Below are positions 16,432 to 23,416 of a stretch of DNA of 36,303 bases, piece after piece (within the stretch, counting starts at the first letter, position 1; each line of letters begins with the position of its first letter). A program made the position numbers and the translations under genes. The DNA is from JBKPHS01 sp046729975 (lineage in GTDB: Bacteria; Actinomycetota; Thermoleophilia; Solirubrobacterales; Thermoleophilaceae), in contig JBKPHS010000188.1 of NCBI GenBank assembly GCA_046729975.1, positions 1 to 36,303 on the forward strand, given 5' to 3'. The notes below the pieces were generated by a model that saw only the letters and a list, made by a program, of their open reading frames with translations, searched no databases and was not told where the DNA came from.

Positions 16432-17096
16432 TGAGCCGCTTCGTCGTCACAGGCATCTTCCTCGCGCTCGCGGTGCCGACGGCGATCGGCGCGGTCGAGC
16501 GTGTCGACGGGGCGGTGGACGAGGCCGAGCTCCACTCCTGGCTCATCGCCTCCTACTGGGTCCTCAAGACCGCCGTGATCTCAGCTTTCACGATCTTCGT
16601 CTTCGCGCGGGGGCCGGCGCGGCAGCCCTCGCGCGAAACCATCGCGTTCGCGGCCTGCGCCGCCGCGATCCTTACAGCCGTCGCTCTACAGCCGCCAGGT
16701 CGCGAGGCAGACACCGCCCTGGTGCTCGCGGGCGAGGCGCTCGCGCTCGCCGGCGCTGGCTGGATGCTCTGGTCGGTGCTCGCGCTCGGCACCTGCTTCG
16801 GCGTGCTGCCGGAGGCCCGCGGCCTGGTTACCTCCGGGCCCTACCGGATCGTGCGGCATCCCGTGTATCTCGGCGAGTTCGCGATCTACGGCGGCCTCGT
16901 GCTCGCCGCCCCCGGCCTGTGGAACCTGGGAGTCGCGATCGTGTTTGCCGTCTCGCAGGCAACTCGCATGCGCCTCGAGGAGCAGGCCCTCGAGCTCGAG
17001 TTCCCTGAGTACGCGGCCTACGCGGCGCGCACTCCGCGGCTGGTGCCGCGGCTCGGATCCCCCCTGACCCCGGCGCCGCAGGGAGGCGGGGCATGA
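16431..17096 (+). CDS. Isoprenylcysteine carboxyl methyltransferase-like membrane protein
   Basis: A 221-residue membrane protein with about five spans. The C-terminal half carries the ICMT/PEMT signature: GLVTSGPYRIVRHPVYLGE (131-149) and RMRLEEQALELEFPEYAAYAARTPRLVP (179-206), which form the S-adenosylmethionine and substrate site in this family. Known members methylate prenylated cysteine or phospholipid head groups; the bacterial substrate is mostly unknown. It overlaps tadC at its start and the PAP2 fusion at its end (ATGA), so it is embedded in the pilus operon. Because the prepilin peptidase here lacks a methylase domain, a separate membrane methylase in the operon is noteworthy, though Flp pilins are not generally known to be N-methylated. 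Confidence 0.83.
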   Translation: MSRFVVTGIFLALAVPTAIGAVERVDGAVDEAELHSWLIASYWVLKTAVISAFTIFVFARGPARQPSRETIAFAACAAAILTAVALQPPGREADTALVLAGEALALAGAGWMLWSVLALGTCFGVLPEARGLVTSGPYRIVRHPVYLGEFAIYGGLVLAAPGLWNLGVAIVFAVSQATRMRLEEQALELEFPEYAAYAARTPRLVPRLGSPLTPAPQGGGA

Positions 17097-18211
17097 CCGC
17101 CTTCACAGTCGCCAGCCGGAATCGCCTCGAGCGCATCTTCTCGAGGGCCAACGCGGCGAGCGATCTGCCCGGAGCCGCCCGGCTGCGCCGCGGCTTGGCG
17201 GTCCTGTTCGCCCTGTACGCGGCGATCCTCATGGTCAGCTCCGTCGCAAGCGGAGAGCTGCCCAAGGGCGGATACGCCCTGATCCTCATGGGCGCCGGGG
17301 CGCTGTGGTTCAACCGTGGCGGTGCCTTCGTGCGCGACTGGCTCCCGGTGATGCTCGGCATCTACGCGTATGCCATCGCTGCCTCGTTCGCGCAGAAGCT
17401 GGACCTCAGCGTCCACTACCTGCCGCAGATGGACTTCGACCAGTTCCTCTTCTTCGGTCAGGTTCCAACTGTCGAGCTTCAGAACTGGCTCTACGACGGA
17501 ACGACCGGACCGCTCGAAGTGTTCGCAACGCTCGCCTACATCTCGCACTTCTTCGGTCCGGCCTTCCTCGGCTTTTACGTCTGGTGGCGCGGCCGACGGG
17601 ACGCTTTCGTCGCGCTGATGTTCGGAATCCTCGGGGTCTCGATCATGGGCGAGATCACCTTTGTGCTGTTTCCGACCGCGCCGCCGTGGATGGCCGCGCA
17701 GGACGGCTACATCCCAGAGGTCCACCATCTGCTCAAGTCGACGCTGTACGACCTCCATCTCACCAGGGCGGCCGACTTCGTCGGCAACGCGGACAACTAC
17801 AACACGGTCGCCGCGATGCCCTCGTTGCACGCCGCATGGCCCGTCGTCTCGCTTCTGCTCACGCTGCGGTATGGGCTGCCGCGCTGGACCACCGCGCTCG
17901 CCGCCTTCCAGTTCGCCTGCGTCCTGTTCGCGATCGTCTACACCGGCGACCACTACGTCTCCGACGCGATCGTCGGGGTGGCGTACGCCCTGGTCGCCAC
18001 CGCACTCGTCGAGCGCGCGCTGGGCCGCCGGCGCGAGCGCAAAGCGGCTCGGGCTGGATCACTGCGGACGGCGCTTGCCGACGAGCGCGGTCAGGCGCTG
18101 CTGGAATACGCCCTGATCACGTTCTTTGTCTCGATCGCCGGCGTGGCGACCCTGACCCTCATCGGAAGCGACCTCGGGACGATGATCACCTCGGTCGCCA
18201 ACGCCTTCTGA
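17093..18211 (+). CDS. PAP2-family membrane phosphatase fused to a C-terminal Flp pilin segment
   Basis: A 372-residue protein in a single frame. Residues 30-310 are a PAP2_3 (Aur1/inositol-phosphotransferase-like) enzyme: FPTAPPW (193-199), AMPSLHAAWP (241-250) and YTGDHYVSDAIVG (283-295), with H246, H287 and D291 as the catalytic set. After the last enzyme span comes a basic cytoplasmic stretch (about 307-325), then DERGQALLEYAL (330-341), one hydrophobic helix, and a short polar tail to 372. This last part matches the Flp pilin at 7325-7498: glycine before the mature start, glutamate +5, tyrosine +6. No ATG or GTG lies between the two parts. The basic loop would be cytoplasmic, so the prepilin site is correctly placed for the peptidase. 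It overlaps the methyltransferase and is 4 bases before ftsH. It might be a membrane-tethered pilin or a lipid phosphatase anchored to the pilus. Confidence 0.88.
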   Translation: MTAFTVASRNRLERIFSRANAASDLPGAARLRRGLAVLFALYAAILMVSSVASGELPKGGYALILMGAGALWFNRGGAFVRDWLPVMLGIYAYAIAASFAQKLDLSVHYLPQMDFDQFLFFGQVPTVELQNWLYDGTTGPLEVFATLAYISHFFGPAFLGFYVWWRGRRDAFVALMFGILGVSIMGEITFVLFPTAPPWMAAQDGYIPEVHHLLKSTLYDLHLTRAADFVGNADNYNTVAAMPSLHAAWPVVSLLLTLRYGLPRWTTALAAFQFACVLFAIVYTGDHYVSDAIVGVAYALVATALVERALGRRRERKAARAGSLRTALADERGQALLEYALITFFVSIAGVATLTLIGSDLGTMITSVANAF

Positions 18212-18215
18212 CGGC

Positions 18216-20225
18216 GTGGCCGACGGGTCGCCTGCAAAGCGAGGAACGCGCCTTCCAGCGGGAGGCTCTGACGAAGAGCTGTGGCGCGTCGAGGGCACCG
18301 CGAAGCCGCCCGGCCGGCGCGGTCTGCGGGCCCTGAAGCCGCCCGGCGGGCGGCGCTTCTGGATCGTCGTCCTCGCGCTGTTCATCCTCAACTGGTGGAT
18401 CGCCGGGCAGCTCGGGAAGCCGTCCGAGCGTGTGAACGTGCCATACACGGCCTTCCGTGACCAGGTCGAGAGCGGCAACGTGACCGAGGTCACGACGATG
18501 GCCGACCAGATCCAAGGCGTGTTCAAGCGCGACGTCACGAGGGAGGGGGTCACCTCGAAGCGCTTCGAGACGCGCAGGCCGTCGTTCGGGGACGACGAGC
18601 TGCTCCAGATGCTGATCGACAAGCGTGTAGAGGTGAACGCCGAGAGGCCGGACAGCGGGCGTTCGGTGTGGCTCCTCCTGTTGACGTCGTTTGCCCCCAC
18701 CCTCCTGCTCGTCGGGCTGTTCCTGTTCGTCTTCCGGCGCACGATGGGTGGCGGCGGTCTGCTGAGCTTGGGTCGTTCGAAGGCCAAGCGCTACGACTCC
18801 TCCTCGCACCGAACAAACTTCGAGGACGTCGCAGGCATCGAGGAGGCACAGGATGAGCTCGCCGAGATCGTCGACTTCCTCCGTGACCCCGACCGCTTCC
18901 GCCGGCTGGGGGCGGAGATCCCCCGGGGCGTGCTGCTGTCTGGCCCGCCCGGGACCGGCAAGACACTGCTCGCTCGGGCCATCGCCGGTGAGGCTGACGT
19001 CCCGTTCTTCTCGCTGTCCGCGTCGGAGTTCGTGGAGATGGTGGTCGGCGTAGGCGCCAGCCGCGTACGGGATCTGTTCAACCAGGCGAAGGAGGTCGCG
19101 CCCGCCATCATCTTCATCGACGAGCTAGACGCGGTCGGGCGCGCCCGAGGAAGCGCGGCGGGGCACGCCGGTGGGTCCGACGAGCGCGAGCAGACGCTCA
19201 ACCAGATCCTGACCGAGATGGACGGCTTCTCGGGCTCCGAGGGGGTCATCGTGCTCGCCGCCTCCAACCGGCCTGAGATCCTCGACCCCGCGCTGCTTCG
19301 GCCAGGCCGCTTCGACCGGCGGGTAGGCGTCAGCCCGCCGGATCAGGCGGGCCGCCAGCGGATTCTCGCCGTACACACGCGCGCGGTCCCGCTCTCCGAG
19401 AACGTGGACCTCGCCGTAATTGCGTCGCGCACGCCCGGCATGGTCGGCGCCGACCTCAAGAACCTCGTCAACGAAGCCGCGCTGATCGCCGCACGGCGCG
19501 GGCGGGAGCGAGTCGCCTCGACCGACTTCACCGATGCGCTCGAGAAGGTGCTCCTGGGCGCCGAACGGCGAATCACGATTTCGCCGCTCGAGCGCGAGCG
19601 GACCGCCTACCACGAGGCCGGCCACGCCTTGCTCGGGATGATGGAGCCAGGCGCCGATCCGGTCCGCAAGGTCTCGATCGTTCCGCGCGGCCGCACGCTC
19701 GGCGTGACCTTCCAGAGTCCCGAGGAGGACCGTTACGGCTACGACTTCGACTACTTGCGCGGCCGGATCATCGGCGCGCTCGGCGGACGGGCCGCGGAGC
19801 AGCTCGTCTACGGGAACGTCACGAGCGGCGCCGAGAACGATCTGGATCAGGTCACGAGCATTGCCCGGCAGATGGTGGGGCGCTGGGGCATGTCGAGCGC
19901 GGTCGGGCTCATGTCGGCTCTTCCAGGGGCTCAAGCCGCGCTGCCGGGAGCGCCGCGGCTCACTTCGGAAGCGACGCTCGAGCTGGTCGACATGGAGGTC
20001 CGGAGGCTGATCGCCGAGTGTTACGACGCTGCGCTCGAGCGCCTACGCTCGAGCCGCGGCCGGCTCGACGCCCTGGCTGAGGCGCTGCTCGACCACGAGA
20101 CGCTCGACGAGGCCGACGCCTATCGTGCGGCCGGCTTCGGCGGTGCCGACGGTGCTGCGACACGCGACGGCGGGCGGCCTCGGAGCGTCCCGGCCCCGGC
20201 CGGGCCCGGTGACGCGATTGCGTGA
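18216..20225 (+). CDS. ftsH: FtsH-family AAA+ zinc metalloprotease
   Basis: A 669-residue membrane protease. Two spans (about 48-66 and 150-174) enclose a small exported domain. The AAA+ module has Walker A GPPGTGKT (243-250), Walker B IIFIDE (298-303), DEREQTLNQILTEMDGF and the second region of homology NRPEILDPALLRPGRFDRR. The protease site is HEAGH (466-470) with D542 in GAENDLDQ as third zinc ligand. All key residues are present, so it should be active. GTG at 18216 lies 4 bases after the PAP2 fusion, so it is the last gene of the pilus operon; a hairpin at 20240-20269 follows. FtsH removes unassembled membrane proteins; a pilus-dedicated copy is suggested by position. The genome may well hold a housekeeping ftsH elsewhere. 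Confidence 0.94.
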   Translation: MADGSPAKRGTRLPAGGSDEELWRVEGTAKPPGRRGLRALKPPGGRRFWIVVLALFILNWWIAGQLGKPSERVNVPYTAFRDQVESGNVTEVTTMADQIQGVFKRDVTREGVTSKRFETRRPSFGDDELLQMLIDKRVEVNAERPDSGRSVWLLLLTSFAPTLLLVGLFLFVFRRTMGGGGLLSLGRSKAKRYDSSSHRTNFEDVAGIEEAQDELAEIVDFLRDPDRFRRLGAEIPRGVLLSGPPGTGKTLLARAIAGEADVPFFSLSASEFVEMVVGVGASRVRDLFNQAKEVAPAIIFIDELDAVGRARGSAAGHAGGSDEREQTLNQILTEMDGFSGSEGVIVLAASNRPEILDPALLRPGRFDRRVGVSPPDQAGRQRILAVHTRAVPLSENVDLAVIASRTPGMVGADLKNLVNEAALIAARRGRERVASTDFTDALEKVLLGAERRITISPLERERTAYHEAGHALLGMMEPGADPVRKVSIVPRGRTLGVTFQSPEEDRYGYDFDYLRGRIIGALGGRAAEQLVYGNVTSGAENDLDQVTSIARQMVGRWGMSSAVGLMSALPGAQAALPGAPRLTSEATLELVDMEVRRLIAECYDAALERLRSSRGRLDALAEALLDHETLDEADAYRAAGFGGADGAATRDGGRPRSVPAPAGPGDAIA

Positions 20226-20239
20226 GGCCTGCGTCGCAC

Positions 20240-20269
20240 TTGCACGGCCTCGGCCGCGAGCCCGTGCAA
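20240..20269 (+). terminator. Hairpin after ftsH
   Basis: TTGCACGG (20240-20247) pairs with CCGTGCAA (20262-20269), and CTCG with CGAG inside, with one C:C mismatch and a GCCG loop. It begins 14 bases after the ftsH stop. There is no T-run. Its right arm is shared with a second hairpin, CAATAC ... GTATTG (20267-20288, with CC/GG inside), so the two cannot form together. The second overlaps the -35 box of the next gene. Confidence 0.6.
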
Positions 20270-20285
20270 TACGCCTTTCGGGGTA

Positions 20286-20314
20286 TTGACACACCCGATC
20301 ACCTGGACTAGAAG
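20286..20314 (+). promoter_or_regulatory. Likely sigma-70 promoter of the response regulator gene
   Basis: TTGACA (20286-20291), a 17-base spacer, then TAGAAG (20309-20314, 4 of 6 consensus). It would give a leader of about 85 bases before the ATG at 20405. The leader contains a stem GCAGG/CCTGC (20324-20328 with 20338-20342) and a stem CAGTGCC/GGCGCTG (20372-20378 with 20384-20390, one G:T). The -10 region contains GGACTAGA (20305-20312), which also occurs inside the palindrome upstream of flp (7142-7149). Confidence 0.5.
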
Positions 20315-20404
20315 GTAGGTAAGGCAGGGACGAAGTACCTGCAAGGAAGCCAAAAACCTGATCGCACGGGGCAGTGCCGCCTAGGCGCTGTCACGGGAGC
20401 ACGT

Positions 20405-21046
20405 ATGCGTATGGCGCTAAGGGTCTTGATTGCTGATGACCACCCGCTCATCCTGAGCGCTCTCAGGAATGCGCTGGCCGACGTAGATGACATGACAATC
20501 GTCGGCGAGGCTGCATCCGGCACCGAGGTTCTTGCCCAGATCGATCGGGTCCGGCCAGACCTCATACTCATGGACGTCCGAATGCCGGGCATGGACGGGC
20601 TCACCTGTCTGGACGCGCTGCGCAGGTCGTTTCCGGAGGTCAAGGTCGTGCTGACCTCCGGATCGAGCAACCCCGTCGACATCCAGGAGGCGCTCTCGCG
20701 CGGAGCGAGCGCCTACATCGTGAAGACCGTCAATCCGGAGGACCTGCCGACGGCACTGCGCCAGGTGTCGAGTGGAACTTTCTTCAATGCCCCGGTGCTG
20801 GCCCTCGGCTCGGGCGCCGAGCAAAGCGATCTCACCGAGCGCGAGATCGCGATTCTCCGCGCCGTCGCGAGCGGGCTGTCGAACAAGGCCATCAGCCGCG
20901 AGCTCTGGGTGACCGAGCAAACGGTCAAGTTCCACCTCACGAACATCTACCGAAAGCTCGGTGTCGCAAACCGGACGGCCGCAGCGCAGTACGCGCATCA
21001 GCACGGCCTGGCGGCGACGTCGGCCGAGCCGCAAGCCACTTTCTGA
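20405..21046 (+). CDS. NarL/FixJ-family response regulator
   Basis: A 213-residue transcription regulator. The receiver (about 5-120) has the acidic pair D11-D12, the phosphate acceptor D57 (LILMDVRMPGMDG), T84 and K107. The LuxR-type helix-turn-helix is at about 145-208 (LTEREIAILRAVASGLSNKAISRELWVTEQTVKFHLTNIYRKLGV). Two ATGs, 20405 and 20411, are possible; the first gives MRMALRVLIADDH. It reads toward the histidine kinase at 21048-22499, with one base between their stops, and the two are the obvious partners. It is the likely regulator of the pilus island, by position. Confidence 0.93.
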   Translation: MRMALRVLIADDHPLILSALRNALADVDDMTIVGEAASGTEVLAQIDRVRPDLILMDVRMPGMDGLTCLDALRRSFPEVKVVLTSGSSNPVDIQEALSRGASAYIVKTVNPEDLPTALRQVSSGTFFNAPVLALGSGAEQSDLTEREIAILRAVASGLSNKAISRELWVTEQTVKFHLTNIYRKLGVANRTAAAQYAHQHGLAATSAEPQATF

Positions 21047-21047
21047 C

Positions 21048-22499
21048 TCAGGCGCGCGTTGGCTGTTGCGGCGGCGCAGCCGAGCGCCTGTCGATCGCGA
21101 CAGGCTCCCATTTCGGAAGAACGACGGAGATCCTGGTCGGCCCCCCTGGGCTGCTGTGCACCTCGCAGCGGCCGCCCAGCAGGCGCGCCCGCTCCATCAT
21201 GCCGATGAGACCAAGGCTGCCGCGATGAAGCGCCTCTGCCTTGGCGCGCTGTAGGTCGAAGCCCTGTCCATCATCCTCCACCTTCGCCTGCAAGTGCCCC
21301 TGGCGCTCACGGACCTGGAGCGTCACGTGCTTGGCTCGGCTGTGCTCGCGAACGTTGGTCAGCGCCTCCTGCACGATGCGTAGCAGCGCGATCCGCTGCG
21401 AGGCCGTCAGGCCCTCGAAGTTTCCACTCAGATCAAGTTCGAGCGCGATCCTGGTCGCGCGCCGGAAGGCTTGGGCCTCACTCTCGAGCACATCCCTGAA
21501 CGGCTTGCGAACGGCGGCGGACGACTCGATCGAGTGCGAGAGCTCACGCAGGTTCGCGTCCAGCGCCACGAGCCGCGCATCGAGGTCGTCGACACGACCG
21601 ACGAGGAGATCGCGGCCCTCGTCGCCCGCGGTGCGCCCGAGCTGGCGCCGGAAGAGGCGGAGGTCGCTGAGAACGGCGGCGACTTCCTGGATCGGCCCGT
21701 CGTGAAGGTCGAATGCCATGCGACTGAGCCGTCGCTCGCTCGATTCGACAAGCATCCGCTCCCTCGAGGCACTGCGCTCGAGCAGCGCGTGGCGCTCGAA
21801 AACGGGTCCCAGCATGCTCGCCGCCTCGCGGAGGCAGATCCGGCACTGGTCGGCGCGGCCGGCAACCGGACGGGCAACGAGGACGGCGCAGGTCATCTCC
21901 CAGCGCCGCACCGGAATCGCCTGCAGTAGCGAACCGCCCACCGCAGGGGCATCAGGGCTCGCGATGCTGGCGCTGGCCAGTTGGCGCGCTCGCCGTGACT
22001 GCGCGCCGGCGCCGCGGCTGAAGAGGCAGGCCAGGCGTCCCGTTCGGTCGTAGCCCCACAACGAGACGTTCCGGACCGGCGCGAATGCGACAAGGATGCC
22101 GAGCTGCGCCTCGATCGCGACGGATGGAGGAAGCTCGAGGAGGCTCGGATCGCCGAGGGCACGGAGCGCGACGTTCATGGCCAGGTACTCCACGGGGGCT
22201 CCGATCAGGCTGTGCATCCCCTCGAGCAGGTCGTCGACGTCCTCCGCGCGCCACTCGCGCTCGAGCCAGATCCCGTTGACGACATCGGCCACGAAGATCA
22301 CCAGGCCGGAGCGGATTGCCTCACTCGTGCCGGCGCCCGCCTCGACCACCGACTCGGCGTGACGGCGGGCCGCGGCGACTACGGCCGCAGTCTCGTCGTT
22401 CGGCTCCAACCCGGCCGTGAGAAGGCGCTCGAGTACCGCGAGCTCTTCGAGCGGTTCACGAGGGGCCAGCTCGGACTTTGAACGCTCCATCTCCGACAC
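21048..22499 (-). CDS. Soluble NarX-type histidine kinase
   Basis: A 483-residue kinase without membrane spans. Residues 1-135 are helical and unassigned; about 136-240 resemble a GAF domain (RNVSLWGYDRTGRLACLFSRG). The HisKA_3 dimer domain has the phosphorylated H266 in LSRMAFDLHDGPIQEV, and the HATPase_c domain has the N box EALTNVREHSRAKH, DDGQGFDL and GSLGLIGMMERARLLGG. The start is GTG at 22499 or ATG at 22490; neither has a clear ribosome site. It converges with the NarL-type regulator and lies 160 bases downstream of pyrH on the same strand, so read-through from the pyrH operon is possible. The input signal must be cytoplasmic or come through a partner. Confidence 0.92.
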   Translation of the reverse strand: MSEMERSKSELAPREPLEELAVLERLLTAGLEPNDETAAVVAAARRHAESVVEAGAGTSEAIRSGLVIFVADVVNGIWLEREWRAEDVDDLLEGMHSLIGAPVEYLAMNVALRALGDPSLLELPPSVAIEAQLGILVAFAPVRNVSLWGYDRTGRLACLFSRGAGAQSRRARQLASASIASPDAPAVGGSLLQAIPVRRWEMTCAVLVARPVAGRADQCRICLREAASMLGPVFERHALLERSASRERMLVESSERRLSRMAFDLHDGPIQEVAAVLSDLRLFRRQLGRTAGDEGRDLLVGRVDDLDARLVALDANLRELSHSIESSAAVRKPFRDVLESEAQAFRRATRIALELDLSGNFEGLTASQRIALLRIVQEALTNVREHSRAKHVTLQVRERQGHLQAKVEDDGQGFDLQRAKAEALHRGSLGLIGMMERARLLGGRCEVHSSPGGPTRISVVLPKWEPVAIDRRSAAPPQQPTRA

Positions 22500-22659
22500 G
22501 ATCTGCGTCGGCTGACGCCCGTTTGGACGTCACCTGCCCATGTGGGGTATCCCCGAATTTAGCGCGGCTGGCCGCCTTCCTGCAAAACGGTGCGAGCGAA
22601 TGCCCATGTTTCACGTGCAAGGCTGTCGCATCGGGTGGCGCCGGGTGGCTTCTAGACCG
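22500..22659 (-). other. Gap between pyrH and the kinase gene
   Basis: 160 bases with no gene. It holds a small perfect inverted repeat GGGG-TAT-CCCC (22544-22554) about 45 bases upstream of the kinase start. A promoter for the kinase is expected here but no convincing -35/-10 pair is visible. No recombinase site beyond the pyrH repeat at 22664 was recognised. Confidence 0.4.
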
Positions 22660-23409
22660 TCAGGTCGACACCACGGTCCCCACGCGCTCGCCGCACACGA
22701 TTCGGTCGACGTTGACCACGTCGTCCATGTTGAAGACGTGGATTGGAAGGCCGTTGTCCCTGCAAAGCGACAGTGCGGTCGAGTCCATCACTCCGAGCCG
22801 GCGCTCGATCGCCTGCTGGTGGGTGAGCTCGGGTATGAAGCGTGCGTCCGGACTGGTGCGGGGATCCGCGTCGTACACCCCCTCCACCCCGTTCTTGGCC
22901 ATCAGGATCGTCTCGGCGTGGATCTCGAGCGCGCGTAGCGCCGCCGCGGTGTCGGTGGTGAAGAACGGGTTGCCCGTGCCGGCCGCGAAAATGACCACGC
23001 GGCCCTTCTCGAGGTGGCGTATCGCGCGCCGGCGGATGTAGGGCTCCGCGACCTCCGAGATAGTGAGCGCCGACTGCACGCGGGTCACCGCGCCCAGCTT
23101 CTCGAGCGCGTCCTGGAGCGCCAGGGCGTTCAGGACTGTGGCGAGCATCCCCATGTAGTCGCCGGTCGCGCGATCCATCCCGGCTGCGGCGCCCTTCAGG
23201 CCGCGGTAGATGTTGCCGCCGCCGACGACGATCGCGATCTCCACACCCCTGTCGGAGACACGCTTGACCTCGGACGCGATCGCGCCGATGCGATCCGGGT
23301 CGGCCCCGTACTCGGCGTCGCCCATGAGCGCCTCGCCCGAGAGCTTCAGTAGGACGCGGCGGAACGCGGGGACCGCGCCATCCGCCCCGTTCCCCCCTCT
23401 CGCGGACAA
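22660..23409 (-). CDS. pyrH: UMP kinase
   Basis: Uridylate kinase, UMP to UDP, a hexameric amino-acid-kinase-fold enzyme. A 249-residue protein with FRRVLLKLSGEALMGD (17-31), VVGGGNIYRG, and the late TDTAAALRALEIHA and VEGVYDADPRTSPDA blocks, all typical. TTG at 23409 is chosen because the tsf stop lies 7 bases upstream and GGGGAG precedes it by about 10 bases; no ATG or GTG is available before the conserved core. The last 12 codons are repeated beside frr at 382-416. The present pyrH seems intact, ending V-G-T-V-V-S-T. It follows tsf in the usual rpsB-tsf-pyrH order, but frr is displaced by the pilus island. Confidence 0.96.
   Translation of the reverse strand: MSARGGNGADGAVPAFRRVLLKLSGEALMGDAEYGADPDRIGAIASEVKRVSDRGVEIAIVVGGGNIYRGLKGAAAGMDRATGDYMGMLATVLNALALQDALEKLGAVTRVQSALTISEVAEPYIRRRAIRHLEKGRVVIFAAGTGNPFFTTDTAAALRALEIHAETILMAKNGVEGVYDADPRTSPDARFIPELTHQQAIERRLGVMDSTALSLCRDNGLPIHVFNMDDVVNVDRIVCGERVGTVVST
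22664..22698 (-). repeat. Direct repeat copy 2: 3' end of the intact pyrH
   Basis: The partner of 382-416, identical at 34 of 35 positions, same orientation, 22,282 bp apart. It lies inside the pyrH reading frame and codes for its last residues; the stop TGA (22662-22660) follows an ACC codon, whereas the scar has ACA. The pair brackets the whole pilus island. Integrative elements often use the 3' end of a housekeeping gene as attachment site and restore the gene, which is the pattern seen here. Confidence 0.9.
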
Positions 23410-23416
23410 CCGAGCG

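Noticed and set aside
18010..18100. Sequencing frameshift producing the PAP2-Flp fusion
   Set aside because: Frame and codon bias stay the same through the joint, both halves match their families in that frame, and the linker is a normal basic cytoplasmic loop. It cannot be fully excluded without raw reads.
20320..20404. Cyclic-di-GMP or other known riboswitch before the regulator gene
   Set aside because: Paired segments are present, but the conserved cores of the c-di-GMP, SAM, TPP and cobalamin classes are not.
416..22663. Integrase, transposase or relaxase inside the island
   Set aside because: Every open frame of size was accounted for by pilus, regulator or accessory genes; none has tyrosine or serine recombinase, DDE or relaxase motifs.
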